A DNA stretch of 64,000 nt from assembly GCA_041690495.1 (NCBI GenBank), contig JAWLHE010000005.1, positions 1-64,000 of the forward strand, read 5' to 3'. The DNA comes from DATAAP01 sp041690495. GTDB lineage: Bacteria; Pseudomonadota; Alphaproteobacteria; CACIAM-22H2. Shown in pieces: positions 8,267-19,004 of this stretch. The notes below the pieces were generated by a model, which did not search any database, was not told where the DNA came from, and saw only the letters and a program-made list of their open reading frames with translations. Every line of letters begins with the position of its first letter. The first letter of the stretch is position 1. The position numbers and the translations under genes are program-made.

Positions 8267-9039
8267 ACCCGATTGCGGTGATTGGCCGCCTTTTCCTGGC
8301 GTTTCTGGCAGCGGCGGGCCGCATCGCCATGTTCGCCGGCGTTGCGGTTTCCCACTGCCTGCGTCCGCCCTGGTACCCCCAGTTGATCGGCCGCCAGATG
8401 CTCGACATCGGGTACTTCTCTCTGCCGGTCGTCGGTCTGACTGCGCTGTTCACAGGCATGGTGCTGGCGCTGCAGAGCTATACCGGCTTCGCCCGTTTTT
8501 CGGCGGAGGGAGCAGTTGCCACGGTCGTCGTCCTGTCGATGACGCGCGAGCTTGGCCCCGTGATCGCCGGTCTTATGGTCGCAGGCCGCATCGGCGCCTC
8601 GATGGCGGCCGAGATCGGGACGATGCGCGTCACCGAGCAGATCGACGCGCTCTCCACCCTCTCCACCAATCCTTTCAAATACCTGGTTGCCCCGCGGCTG
8701 ATCGCCGGCCTGACAATGTTGCCCCTCCTCGTCCTGGTCGCCGACGTCATTGGCGTGTTCGGGGGGTATCTTGTCGGCGTCTACAAGCTCAATTTCAATC
8801 CGGCCGCTTATCTGAAGCGCACGTTCGACTATTTAGAGTTCATGGACGTCATGTCAGGTCTGGTAAAGGCGGGTGCATTCGGTTTCCTGATTTCGCTGAT
8901 GGGCTGCTTCCACGGCTACTACAGCGAAGGCGGCGCGCAGGGTGTCGGACGCGCGACGACCAATGCGGTCGTCTCGGCATCTATCCTCATCCTCGTGTTC
9001 AACTACGGCATCACCGAAGTGTTCTTTGCGACGCGATGA
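8263..9039 (+). CDS. mlaE: MlaE-type lipid ABC transporter permease
   Basis: The 258-residue inner-membrane permease belongs to the MlaE/TIGR00056 family that moves phospholipids between inner and outer membrane. Family blocks include GLTALFTGMVLALQSYTGF, VVVLSMTRELGPVIAGLMVAGR, and GRIGASMAAEIGTMRVTEQI, with about five membrane segments. It overlaps alr and its ATPase partner mlaF by four bases on each side. The MCE-domain subunit MlaD, normally the third gene, is not adjacent; radA follows instead. The substrate is inferred from the family. Confidence 0.9.
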   Translation: MNPIAVIGRLFLAFLAAAGRIAMFAGVAVSHCLRPPWYPQLIGRQMLDIGYFSLPVVGLTALFTGMVLALQSYTGFARFSAEGAVATVVVLSMTRELGPVIAGLMVAGRIGASMAAEIGTMRVTEQIDALSTLSTNPFKYLVAPRLIAGLTMLPLLVLVADVIGVFGGYLVGVYKLNFNPAAYLKRTFDYLEFMDVMSGLVKAGAFGFLISLMGCFHGYYSEGGAQGVGRATTNAVVSASILILVFNYGITEVFFATR

Positions 9040-9809
9040 CCGCCACGCCAAAGATATCGATCCGCGATCTCAAAAAGGCGTTCGGGCCGAAAGTCGTTCT
9101 GAATGGCGTCGACCTCGAAGTGGGGGTCGGCGAGTCCGTCGTGATCATCGGCGGATCTGGCACCGGCAAGTCGGTCCTGCTTAAATGCATTCTCGGGCTG
9201 CTCACGCCCGATTCCGGTAGCATCAAAATTGATGGACAGGAGGTGATCGGCCTTCCTGCCGACGAGCGCGAGGCCATCAACCGCAAGATCGGCATGCTGT
9301 TCCAAGGTGCCGCGCTGTTCGATTCGCTGAGCGTGTGGGAGAACGTTGCGTTCGGCCTGGTCCGGGCTCAAGGCATGAGCCGGCGCGAGGCGAAACCGAT
9401 TGCCATCAGAAATCTGGCTGCGGTAGGGCTGCCGCCCGAGGTCGCAGATCTTTCGCCCGCAGAGCTTTCGGGCGGCATGAAGAAGCGTGTCGGCCTCGCC
9501 CGCGCCATTGCGACGAAACCCGAGATCATCTTCTTTGACGAGCCGACGACAGGGCTCGATCCGATCATGTCGGACGTGATCGACGACCTGATCGTCAAGT
9601 GCGTGCATGAACTTGGTGCCACCGCGCTTTCCATCACGCATGACATGGCGAGCGCCCGCAAGATCGCGCACCGCATCGCAATGCTGCACGCAGGCAAGAT
9701 CATCTGGAGCGGGCCGGTTTCCGAGCTGGATCACTCCGGCAATCCCTATGTCGACCAGTTCATCCACGGCCGCGCCGAGGGGCCGATTCAGATGCAGGTT
9801 AGCGCGTGA
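9036..9809 (+). CDS. mlaF: MlaF-type lipid ABC transporter ATPase
   Basis: The 257-residue ATPase is the partner of the upstream MlaE permease. Walker A is at 39-46 (GGSGTGKS), the signature motif appears as LSGGMKKRVGLARAI, and Walker B is IIFFDEPTTGLDP, a sequence typical of the Mla/Ttg2A subfamily. The switch His lies in ALSITHDMASARKIA. It overlaps mlaE by four bases. It should power lipid transport that maintains outer-membrane asymmetry. An MlaD-like substrate-binding subunit must be encoded elsewhere. Confidence 0.92.
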   Translation: MTATPKISIRDLKKAFGPKVVLNGVDLEVGVGESVVIIGGSGTGKSVLLKCILGLLTPDSGSIKIDGQEVIGLPADEREAINRKIGMLFQGAALFDSLSVWENVAFGLVRAQGMSRREAKPIAIRNLAAVGLPPEVADLSPAELSGGMKKRVGLARAIATKPEIIFFDEPTTGLDPIMSDVIDDLIVKCVHELGATALSITHDMASARKIAHRIAMLHAGKIIWSGPVSELDHSGNPYVDQFIHGRAEGPIQMQVSA

Positions 9810-9851
9810 CCGTTGCCGCGCACCGGAACGGCCCCGCGGGATAGGCGCCCA

Positions 9852-11264
<1,413 letters not shown>

Positions 11265-11288
11265 TGTAATGGAGCACGATCCGACGTC

Positions 11289-11990
11289 ATGAACGCGGGG
11301 GATCTGGTCGTGATAGCGGTCGTGCTGGCATCGGGCCTGATCGCCCTGATGCGCGGCTTCATCCGCGAGGTCCTGTCGCTGGCGGGATGGGTTGGCGCGG
11401 GCCTGGTGACGCTATGGGGCTTCACGCTGGCACGCCCGGTTGCGCGCGGTGTCATCACCAATCCGCTGCTGGCGGACGTCGTCGCCGGCGTCGCGCTCTT
11501 TGTCGTCAGCCTGGTCCTGTTCTCGATCATCAGCGGCGCGATCGGCAACCTGGTCCGCAACAGCAGCCTCAATGCCCTCGACCGGTCTCTCGGTCTTGTC
11601 TTCGGCATCGCACGCGGCGTGGTTATCGTCGCGCTTGCCTATCTGGCGCTTGCCCTCTGGGCCTGGAATACCCCCGATGAGCGCCCCGGTTGGATCACGG
11701 AGGCACGAACATTGCCGCTGATCGAGGCCGCGGCGAACCTGTTGCGCGGGCTCGCTCCCCCCGAATTCCGCGCCCGCGCCCAAGCCGTCGAGAACGAGGC
11801 CAGCCGGCAAGCACAGCAAGCGCAGGAGGCGGAGCGCGCCCTCCGCGCACTGGCCGTCCCGACGGTGATTAACCCTGCAACCGGGGGCGAAACGGGATAT
11901 AAGTCCGACGTCCGGCGCGACCTGGAGCGCCTCTTCCAGAATGCACAACCGTCCGAGAGCCCGCCACAGCGAAGGCCGGAGCCAAGGTAA
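11289..11990 (+). CDS. cvpA: CvpA family membrane protein
   Basis: The 233-residue protein has four hydrophobic segments in residues 1-130 (such as LVVIAVVLASGLIALMRGF and GVALFVVSLVLFSII) and a hydrophilic, Ala/Gln/Glu-rich C-terminal tail. CvpA proteins are needed for colicin V production in E. coli and have a poorly defined envelope role. It is adjacent to purF, as in E. coli, and its TAA stop overlaps the purF ATG by one base, which points to translational coupling. Confidence 0.92.
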   Translation: MNAGDLVVIAVVLASGLIALMRGFIREVLSLAGWVGAGLVTLWGFTLARPVARGVITNPLLADVVAGVALFVVSLVLFSIISGAIGNLVRNSSLNALDRSLGLVFGIARGVVIVALAYLALALWAWNTPDERPGWITEARTLPLIEAAANLLRGLAPPEFRARAQAVENEASRQAQQAQEAERALRALAVPTVINPATGGETGYKSDVRRDLERLFQNAQPSESPPQRRPEPR

Positions 11991-13441
11991 TGATGACCAC
12001 ACATCCTTTCGACGACGACAAACTCAAGGAGGAATGCGGCATCTTTGGCGTATTCGGCCACAAGGATGCGGCGGCCCTTACAGCGCTTGGACTGCACGCA
12101 CTTCAGCACCGCGGGCAGGAGGCGACGGGCATTGTCACCTATGACGGCGCCCATTTCCATTCGCATCGGGGTCTGGGCCATGTCGGCGACAACTTTGGCT
12201 CGGAAGCGGTGATCGCCCGCCTGCCCGGCTTTTCCGCGATCGGTCACAATCGCTACGCGACCACCGGCAATACGATTCTCCGCAACGTGCAGCCTCTGTT
12301 TGCCGATTTCGATTTCGGCGGCTTCGCGCTCGGCCACAATGGCAATCTGACCAACGCGCATGCGTTGCGACGCGGGCTTGTGAAGAAGGGATGCCTGTTC
12401 CAGTCGACGACCGATACCGAGGTGATCGTCCATCTGATGGCGATGGCCGAGGGCGACGTTACCGAGCGCCTGGTCCATGCGCTGCATCAGATCGAGGGCG
12501 CCTACTCCCTTGTCGCCGTGGCGCAGGACAAGGTGATCGGGGTGCGCGATCCGTTGGGAGTTCGTCCGCTGGTGCTGGGCCGGCTGGATGACGCCTGGGT
12601 CCTTGCCTCGGAAACCTGCGCCCTGGACATTATCGGGGCGGACTATGTACGCGAAGTCGAGCCCGGCGAGATCATCGTACTCGAGCCCGAAGGCCCGCGA
12701 AGCATCAAGCCGTTTGTCCGGCCCCCCCAGCAGCGATTCTGCATTTTCGAGTTCATCTATTTCGCCAGGCCGGACTCGATGATGGAAGGTACGTCCGTCT
12801 ACGAGGCGCGCAAGCGTATCGGCGCCGAGATTGCGCGCGAAAGCCCAGTTCCTGCGGACGTGGTCATCCCTGTACCCGATTCCGGCGTTCCTGCGGCCCT
12901 CGGTTATGCCGCGGAAGCCGGCATCCCGTTCGAACTGGGTATCATACGCAATCACTATGTCGGCCGGACCTTCATCGAACCGGCCGATCACATCCGTCAT
13001 CTCGGCGTCAAGCTCAAGCACAATGCCAACCGCGCCAAGATACAGGGCAAGCGCGTCATTCTGGTCGACGACTCGATCGTGCGTGGCACGACGTCAAAGA
13101 AGATCGTGGAGATGGTGCGCAGCGCCGGCGCAACCGAGGTGCATATGCGCATCTCGAGCCCGCCGACGATGCATTCCTGCTTCTACGGAATCGACACGCC
13201 GCAGCGCGATAAGCTTCTTGCCTTCCAGTACGACGTCCCTGGCATGGCCCAGTTCATCGGCGTCGACTCGCTCGCTTTCGTCTCGATGGACGGACTTTAC
13301 CGCGCAATGGGACGGCCCGGACGCGATCCGGACCAGCCGCAGTTTTGCGATGCGTGCTTTACCGGTGACTATCCGACACCCCTGACCGATTCGGATGGCG
13401 GCACGACCGGGCGCCAGCTTTCGCTGCTCGAGATCGCCTGA
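11990..13441 (+). CDS. purF: Amidophosphoribosyltransferase
   Basis: The 483-residue enzyme catalyses the first committed step of purine synthesis, converting PRPP and glutamine to phosphoribosylamine. The glutaminase nucleophile is C16 in EECGIFG, so a 15-residue propeptide would be cleaved, as in Bacillus-type PurF. The PRPP loop is VILVDDSIVRGTT at about residue 360. The C-terminal region has CDACFTGDYP. The cvpA-purF neighbourhood is conserved widely. Confidence 0.97.
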   Translation: MMTTHPFDDDKLKEECGIFGVFGHKDAAALTALGLHALQHRGQEATGIVTYDGAHFHSHRGLGHVGDNFGSEAVIARLPGFSAIGHNRYATTGNTILRNVQPLFADFDFGGFALGHNGNLTNAHALRRGLVKKGCLFQSTTDTEVIVHLMAMAEGDVTERLVHALHQIEGAYSLVAVAQDKVIGVRDPLGVRPLVLGRLDDAWVLASETCALDIIGADYVREVEPGEIIVLEPEGPRSIKPFVRPPQQRFCIFEFIYFARPDSMMEGTSVYEARKRIGAEIARESPVPADVVIPVPDSGVPAALGYAAEAGIPFELGIIRNHYVGRTFIEPADHIRHLGVKLKHNANRAKIQGKRVILVDDSIVRGTTSKKIVEMVRSAGATEVHMRISSPPTMHSCFYGIDTPQRDKLLAFQYDVPGMAQFIGVDSLAFVSMDGLYRAMGRPGRDPDQPQFCDACFTGDYPTPLTDSDGGTTGRQLSLLEIA

Positions 13442-13461
13442 TCGCCGACGCGCAGGTCTTC

Positions 13462-13920
13462 ATGACCGGACGGCCCGCCGCCTGGCTCAAAAGCATCGTT
13501 GACGGCATCGCCGCGGCCGGCGGCGCGGCATTGTTCAGCCAGCTTCCCGAGTTCGCGCAGCAATACCTGCAGCGCCTGGGCGGCCATCGCGACGAGGCAC
13601 TGCGCTTTGCACAGGTCCTGCGGACGCACGGCGCGGAGGCGTCGAACGGCATGCTCGCCGTCGCGGAGGCACGCGCGGCCGATCTGAGCCTCGCGCTCGA
13701 TACGATAGCCCGCGCGAGCGAGATGGCCCGACCGCTCGCCGTACTGCGGCATTTCGATCCCGACATCGCGAACGCAACGCTCGACATGTTCAGGCCCGCC
13801 GTACCGCTGACGGCTCCGGGACTGGTTTACAGCGGTTGCGGGCTGGTCATTGGCGTGCTGCTGCTGCATCTCGCCCTGTTCCCGTTCACTTGGTTCCGGA
13901 GGCGCCGGGCACGCACATGA
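13462..13920 (+). CDS. DUF2937-like small membrane protein
   Basis: The 152-residue protein has a hydrophobic N-terminal helix (about 9-24), a QLPEFAQQYLQRLGGHRDEA segment typical of DUF2937 proteins, a central helical region and a C-terminal membrane segment at about 122-145 followed by an Arg-rich end (FRRRRART). Its function is unknown. The arrangement of two membrane segments flanking an extracytoplasmic helical region is inferred from hydropathy. It lies 20 bases after purF and overlaps the next gene by four bases. Confidence 0.7.
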   Translation: MTGRPAAWLKSIVDGIAAAGGAALFSQLPEFAQQYLQRLGGHRDEALRFAQVLRTHGAEASNGMLAVAEARAADLSLALDTIARASEMARPLAVLRHFDPDIANATLDMFRPAVPLTAPGLVYSGCGLVIGVLLLHLALFPFTWFRRRRART

Positions 13921-14630
13921 CTGAAACGAGAAGATTGGCTGGCCGAATCGCCCTGATCACCGGTGCATCGCGCGGCATCGGCGCAGCCGTGGCCCGGCGC
14001 TATGCAGCCGAAGGCGCACATGTCGTCCTGATCGCCCGCACGGTGGGGGCGCTGGAGGAAATAGACGACGCCGTGCGCGCCGCCGGCAGCAGCGCAACGC
14101 TGGTTCCGCTCGATCTTCGCGAGCTCGACCGCATCGACGCGATTGGCCCGGCGCTGTACGAGCGATTCGGCAAACTCGACATCCTCGTCGGCAATGCCGG
14201 ACTGCTCGGAACGCTGGGGCCGCTCGCCCATCACGATGCGAAGCTGTGGGACGACGTCATGCAGGTGAATGTCACCGCCAATTGGCGCCTGATCCGCACG
14301 CTCGAGCCGCTCCTGCGACAATCCGAATCCGGACGGGCGATTTTCGTGACCTCCGGCGCGGCGCACAAGGTACAGCCCTATTGGGGCGCCTATGCGACGT
14401 CGAAGGCCGCACTCGAGGCGATGGTAAGAACCTGGGCCGCTGAGCTGGCCAAGACAAGCGTCCGTGTCAACCTGCTCAGCCCCGGTGCGGTCCGGACGTC
14501 GATGCGCGCGGATGCCTTCCCCGGCGAGGACCCGGCGAGCCTGCGCCCGCCCGAAGCCATTACGGATTCCTTCGTCGACCTTGGTTCGCCCGCCTGCTCG
14601 CGCCACGGCGAGGTCGTCAGCGCCTACTGA
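13917..14630 (+). CDS. Short-chain dehydrogenase/reductase
   Basis: The 237-residue classical SDR has the cofactor motif TGASRGIG at 15-22, the NAG motif in VGNAGLLG, and the catalytic Tyr and Lys at Y159 and K163 (YATSK), with a Ser upstream in FVTSGAAH. The substrate is unknown. It resembles short SDRs of the YciK type. The start at 13917 overlaps the DUF2937 stop (ATGA). Its stop overlaps the tail of the convergent der gene by seven bases. Confidence 0.88.
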   Translation: MTETRRLAGRIALITGASRGIGAAVARRYAAEGAHVVLIARTVGALEEIDDAVRAAGSSATLVPLDLRELDRIDAIGPALYERFGKLDILVGNAGLLGTLGPLAHHDAKLWDDVMQVNVTANWRLIRTLEPLLRQSESGRAIFVTSGAAHKVQPYWGAYATSKAALEAMVRTWAAELAKTSVRVNLLSPGAVRTSMRADAFPGEDPASLRPPEAITDSFVDLGSPACSRHGEVVSAY

Positions 14631-15997
14631 TCGACATAGGGGTTCTCGGTCTGGCGCAACACAATTCTCACCGGAATCCCATCCAGCCCGAACGTCTCGC
14701 GCAGGCTGTTGGTCAGATAGCGGAGATAATCCTCTGGCAAGGTCGTCAGCTTCGCGCCGAAGATCGTGAAGGTCGGCGGACGGGTGGTCGTCTGCTTCAT
14801 GAAGCGCAGGCGCGGCCTTCGGCCGCCGACCATAGGCGGGGGATGGCTCTCCGTGGCGCCTTCAAGCCAGCGGTTCAATTTGGGGGTCGGCAGTCGCGAG
14901 TTCCACAGATCATGGACGGCAATCACCGTCTTCATCAGCTCGTCGAGCTTGCGGCCCTGCAGCGCGGATACAGTGACGAAGCGTACTCCCTTGACTTGAG
15001 GCAGGGAGATCTCAATGCGGTCGCGCAGCTTGCGCAGGGCGGTCTGCGGATCGTCGATCAGATCCCATTTATTGACCGCGATGATGAGCGCCCGGCCCTC
15101 CTCTACCACCAGGCGAGCGATCGTCAGGTCCTGCTTCTCGAGCATCAATGTTGCATCAAGCACGAGTACGACGACTTGCGCCTCCCGGACCACACGCAGC
15201 GTATCGCTGGTCGAAAGCTGCTCGAGGCGGTCGGAGATGCGCGCCTTGCGCCGCAATCCTGCGGTGTCGATCAGCCGCATCGGACGGCCGCGCCATGACC
15301 ACGGCGTCTCGATCGCGTCGCGCGTTATGCCCGGCTCGGGGCCGGTCAGCACTCGTTCCTCGCCGAGCAGGCGGTTGACGAGCGTGGACTTGCCGACATT
15401 CGGACGTCCGACAATCGCCAGTCGGATCGGCCTCTCCGGCAAATCTTCCGCGTCCGGCACCGCTACGCCGCCCGTGTCTTCCTCCTTGCCGGCGATCGCC
15501 TCCTCCGGCGCATGCGCCTTTAGGACCTCATGAAGATCCGCCATGCCCTCGCCGTGCTCGGCTGAAATGGGAACCGGCTCGCCCAGGCCAAGCCCATATG
15601 CTTCGCTGAAACCGGACAAGGCGGCCCGGCTCTCGCATTTGTTGGCAACGAGCACGACGGGGCGCCCCAACCGGCGCAGCCAGTTTGCGAAGTGCCGGTC
15701 GAGAGCGGTCACGCCCACGCGGGCATCGACGAGAAAGAGCACCAGATCCGCACTCTGCACGGCACGCTCGGTCTGCGCCCGCATTCGCGATTCGAGCGAC
15801 TTCGGCGCCGCCTCCTCGAGGCCGGCGGTATCGATCACGGCAAAGGTCAGATCGCCGAGACGCCCCTCGGCCGCGCGCCAGTCACGCGTAAGCCCCGGCG
15901 TGTCGTCAACCAGCGCCGAGCGGCGCCCGACCAGCCGGTTGAACAGGGTCGACTTCCCGACATTCGGGCGGCCGACGATGGCGATCGTGAATGGCAT
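14624..15997 (-). CDS. der: Ribosome-assembly GTPase Der (EngA)
   Basis: The 457-residue protein has two consecutive GTPase domains, each with a P-loop GRPNVGKST (at 8-16 and again near 190). G4 motifs NKCES and NKWD follow the respective domains. The C-terminal KH-like domain ends in GIPVRIVLRQTENPY. Der is essential for maturation of the 50S subunit. The inter-domain linker is acidic (GKEEDTGG). It follows bamB by ten bases on the same strand, a neighbourhood also seen in E. coli (yfgM-bamB-der). Confidence 0.97.
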   Translation of the reverse strand: MPFTIAIVGRPNVGKSTLFNRLVGRRSALVDDTPGLTRDWRAAEGRLGDLTFAVIDTAGLEEAAPKSLESRMRAQTERAVQSADLVLFLVDARVGVTALDRHFANWLRRLGRPVVLVANKCESRAALSGFSEAYGLGLGEPVPISAEHGEGMADLHEVLKAHAPEEAIAGKEEDTGGVAVPDAEDLPERPIRLAIVGRPNVGKSTLVNRLLGEERVLTGPEPGITRDAIETPWSWRGRPMRLIDTAGLRRKARISDRLEQLSTSDTLRVVREAQVVVLVLDATLMLEKQDLTIARLVVEEGRALIIAVNKWDLIDDPQTALRKLRDRIEISLPQVKGVRFVTVSALQGRKLDELMKTVIAVHDLWNSRLPTPKLNRWLEGATESHPPPMVGGRRPRLRFMKQTTTRPPTFTIFGAKLTTLPEDYLRYLTNSLRETFGLDGIPVRIVLRQTENPYVDQ

Positions 15998-16007
15998 GGG
16001 CCCATCG

Positions 16008-17327
16008 CTATTGCAGCGCCACGAGGTCGGCGTTGTCAGTCAATATATAGATCGTCCGATTCGCGACGACTGGCGCAACGAAAACGCCGCCCGGCAGTGA
16101 GATGGTCTCACCGATCTCGCCCGTCTGCGGCGAGACTCTCAGCGCTTCTCCTTCGGAGTTGGCTACTAGCAACTCCGACCCGACGAGAACAGGCCCGGTC
16201 CATACGATACGGCCGCGCCTGGCCTCCTCGTCACGGAAGCGTTGCAGCTGCGTCACCCAGCGAACACGACCGTCGCGACGTGTCAGGCAGACCAGCTCGC
16301 CATCGACCGTGACCATGAAAATGAAATCTCCGGCGACCCACGGCGTCGACAGGCTTCCGAAATTCTGCTCCCAGATGCGACCGCCCGAACGCAGATCAAT
16401 GGAGACGACGCGGCCGGCGTTGCTGGCGGCAATGACCTGGCTGCGATCGATCACCGGCAACCCGCGAATGTCGGCAAGCGACGAAACCGGATCGGATCGT
16501 AACGCTCCCGCCAGGGAATCGGACCACAGAACACGGCCATTGTCCGTGCGCAATGCGAAGAGCTCGCCGGACGAGAATGCGGCAATGACGATGTTGCCCT
16601 CCAGCGCGGGGCTGGCGCCGCCGTAAATTCCCGCCGTCTCCGCAATGCCGGTATGCGACCACAGCCTTCGTCCGGTCGCCGCGTCGAGGGCATGAACCTG
16701 ATTGTCGATGGACGTCGCAAAAACGCGCCCGCCGCCGACCGTCGGTCCAGCGCGCAATGGAGCCGTCAGGGTCTGCCGCCAGACCTCCTCGCCCGATTCG
16801 GCCTCCAGCGCAATAACTTGTGCATAGCCGGTACTGACGTAAAGCCGTCCGCCATCGTACGCCACCCCACCACCTGCCCCGCCTGCACTCTCTTTTTGCG
16901 GCTCGATGTCGAACGTCCAAAGCCGCGCACCGGACGCGGCATCGACTGCGGCTAGCTGGGTCCCGGCATCCAGCATGAAAACACGGCCATCCGCCACGAT
17001 GGGTGAAGCGGCGATCCGGCCGGAGCGGCCGCTCCCGGCACCGATATCCGTGCGCCACGCGATCTCAAACCCGTCAGCCGCCAGATGCTGCATGGCGTGA
17101 TTGGGCAGGCCGCCAGGCTGGGGCCAAGCGTTGTTCTCGACCGGCACGGGCAGCTCCACCTGCACATCGGCAAGCCTCGAGTCCGGCTGCAGGCCCTTGT
17201 CCTCGGCCATGACGCTGATGCGCTCGCCGGGGAGGGGCGGCTTCGTCGGCCCGGAAAACCAGTCGCAAGCCGAAAGGGACGTCGCAGCGATCATCAGCAT
17301 CGCCGCGGCTGAAAGCGAAGTCCGCAT
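16008..17327 (-). CDS. bamB: Outer membrane assembly lipoprotein BamB
   Basis: The 439-residue lipoprotein has a signal peptide ending in the lipobox LSAC, so Cys21 would be lipidated. The mature part is a beta-propeller of PQQ-like repeats (for example AVDAASGARLWTF, ALEAESGEEVWRQ, ALDAATGRRLWSH and ALRTDNGRVLWSD). BamB is part of the BAM complex that folds outer-membrane beta-barrels. It lies between a YfgM-like TPR protein and der, exactly the E. coli order. Confidence 0.94.
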   Translation of the reverse strand: MRTSLSAAAMLMIAATSLSACDWFSGPTKPPLPGERISVMAEDKGLQPDSRLADVQVELPVPVENNAWPQPGGLPNHAMQHLAADGFEIAWRTDIGAGSGRSGRIAASPIVADGRVFMLDAGTQLAAVDAASGARLWTFDIEPQKESAGGAGGGVAYDGGRLYVSTGYAQVIALEAESGEEVWRQTLTAPLRAGPTVGGGRVFATSIDNQVHALDAATGRRLWSHTGIAETAGIYGGASPALEGNIVIAAFSSGELFALRTDNGRVLWSDSLAGALRSDPVSSLADIRGLPVIDRSQVIAASNAGRVVSIDLRSGGRIWEQNFGSLSTPWVAGDFIFMVTVDGELVCLTRRDGRVRWVTQLQRFRDEEARRGRIVWTGPVLVGSELLVANSEGEALRVSPQTGEIGETISLPGGVFVAPVVANRTIYILTDNADLVALQ

Positions 17328-17341
17328 GGGTAAACCGGGGC

Positions 17342-17986
17342 TCAGGTTCCGAGCACCGCAATCATCTCGGCCGCGCGCGCTCGCATACCTGCAGGGGCCG
17401 CCGGATCGTCGGCGATCTTCGTATAGAGTTCGCGCGCCTTCGCCCCCTCACCCGACCGCGCCGCCATCAGCGCTGACAGCTCAATCGCGCTGTAGCGCCA
17501 TGGGCTGCGGTCGCCTTGCAGGTCACCAAGCTGCCGCTCAAGCTCCGCCGGTTCCATCTTCTCGAGCGTGTGAAGCGACGCGAGCAGCCGTGCGGCGTTC
17601 TGCAATTCCCTGGATGCCCGCCCGTCGGCGGCAATGGAACGGTAGATCGCGACGCTCGCCTCGCGATCGCCGGCCCGGGCCTTCAGCGCAGCCTCGCGCA
17701 TACGAGCCAGGACGGCATAACCGCCCGCCGCATTCCGAGCCACCTGGTCCGCGGATTCGATCGCCTTCTCCACCTCGCCCGCCGCCATCTGCGCAGCGAC
17801 TGCGAAGAACTGCTCCCCCTGCTCTGCAGCCTGGCGGTTCTGGTAGTCGCGCCATGTTACGAAGGCGGCGGTGCCGATGACGATCGCCAGCGCCGCGCCG
17901 ATCAGATAATTGCCGTAGCGCTTCCAAAGCTGGGCGGCCCGATCTCGCCGCAATTCCTCGTCGACTTCTTGAAAAACGTCGGACAC
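17342..17986 (-). CDS. YfgM-like TPR membrane protein
   Basis: The protein is anchored by one N-terminal membrane segment (LIGAALAIVIGTAAFVTW at about 23-40) after a short cytoplasmic part (DVFQEVDEELRRDRAAQLW). It has a periplasmic alpha-helical region of TPR-like repeats, matching the YfgM/DUF2133 family that works with periplasmic chaperones near SecYEG. I choose the GTG at 17986 (214 residues), because the family begins with SDVFQEVDEEL; an in-frame ATG at 18022 would add 12 residues with no ribosome binding site. It lies just upstream of bamB and is probably in one operon with bamB and der. Confidence 0.85.
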   Translation of the reverse strand: MSDVFQEVDEELRRDRAAQLWKRYGNYLIGAALAIVIGTAAFVTWRDYQNRQAAEQGEQFFAVAAQMAAGEVEKAIESADQVARNAAGGYAVLARMREAALKARAGDREASVAIYRSIAADGRASRELQNAARLLASLHTLEKMEPAELERQLGDLQGDRSPWRYSAIELSALMAARSGEGAKARELYTKIADDPAAPAGMRARAAEMIAVLGT

Positions 17987-18122
17987 GTGTCTTCTCTGCC
18001 CCGTGAAATTCGAGGCCACCATAGCCCGGGGGAGCGGTACGGCGCAACGCGTGGCCCTCCGCCGCCTTCCACGGTTTAGTGCTTTTACGTGGAATTAACG
18101 CCAGACGTTGTCAAATCGGGGG

Positions 18123-18494
18123 ATGAGACGCATCGCACTTTGCACTGCAACATTGATTGCAGGGACTACCCTCCAGGCCTGCTCGAGTTCGGGGATCGCC
18201 TTGCTGGGCGCCGACGCGGCCAGTCAGGTAGCCAGCGGACGGACCCTCACCGGCAACCTGATCCACGCAATCACCGGCAAGGATTGCGTCCCGCTCAATA
18301 TTCTGGCCGGCCGCCCGATGTGTAGCGACGAGGAAAAAACGGCTGCGGCCGACACCCGCCCGGTCTACTGTTACCGCACCCTCGGCCAGGTCGATTGCCA
18401 TTCCCAGCCGGACCCGATGATGTCCCCGACCACCCGTCTTTACCGCACGGAAATCGCAGAGGGACACGCGACGGCCGAAGCTTCGACCGATTGA
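18123..18494 (+). CDS. Small predicted lipoprotein, function unknown
   Basis: The 123-residue protein starts MRRIALCTATLIAGTTLQAC, a lipoprotein signal with Cys20 in the lipobox. The mature part has four cysteines (in KDCVPL, MCSDEE, VYCYR and VDCHS), which could form disulfides. A YCYRTLGQVDCHSQPDP segment is the most distinctive stretch. I recognise no named family. The ATG at 18123 follows a GGGG tract. It is divergent from the TPR protein gene. Confidence 0.75.
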   Translation: MRRIALCTATLIAGTTLQACSSSGIALLGADAASQVASGRTLTGNLIHAITGKDCVPLNILAGRPMCSDEEKTAAADTRPVYCYRTLGQVDCHSQPDPMMSPTTRLYRTEIAEGHATAEASTD

Positions 18495-18575
18495 CGGGAT
18501 GGTGGACTCGGCCGACGAAATCGGCCAAGATTCTGTTTGCATGACCGCTCCGTAAAGGTCGGTAACACACGCTCC

Positions 18576-18911
18576 ATGTCCAAGCTGCTGCGGATCTCAG
18601 AGTATCGACGTCCTGCCGAGCGTGTGGTTTTCGAACGGACCGAACTCAACAAGATCCTCGCGATCTATTCCGACCGGGTTTCCCGCGGCGAATGGCGTGA
18701 CTATGCCATCGACCACCGTCCCAACATGGCCGCCTTCACGGTGTTCCGTAGTTGTTACGAGTGGCCGCTATTCGTGATCACCAAGTTCGCCGGGCAGCAG
18801 GCGGCAAAACAGGGGCAATACGTCGTGTCGTCGGGCCCGCGAAAGCTCGCCCAGGGACGCAGCATCGACGAAGTGCTGTCGATCTTCTCCCGCGACCTGA
18901 AGGCAGTCTGA
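18576..18911 (+). CDS. DUF2794-like conserved small protein
   Basis: The 111-residue protein (MSKLLRISEYRRP onward) resembles the alphaproteobacterial DUF2794 family, with VVFERTELNKILAIYSDRVSRGEWRDYAID followed by FTVFRSCYEWPLFVITK. It has no signal peptide or membrane segment. Its function is unknown. I choose the ATG at 18576; an in-frame ATG at 18537 would add 13 residues that do not look like the family. It lies between the small lipoprotein and the alpha/beta hydrolase genes. Confidence 0.7.
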   Translation: MSKLLRISEYRRPAERVVFERTELNKILAIYSDRVSRGEWRDYAIDHRPNMAAFTVFRSCYEWPLFVITKFAGQQAAKQGQYVVSSGPRKLAQGRSIDEVLSIFSRDLKAV

Positions 18912-19004
18912 GGGAGCCGGCAGCGGCGGCCGGATGGCCGTTGCCGAGGGGAACTGGCGGACGTCCAAGCCGTTGTCGCGGTTGGCCTTCGTGGGAGAGC
19001 CGCC

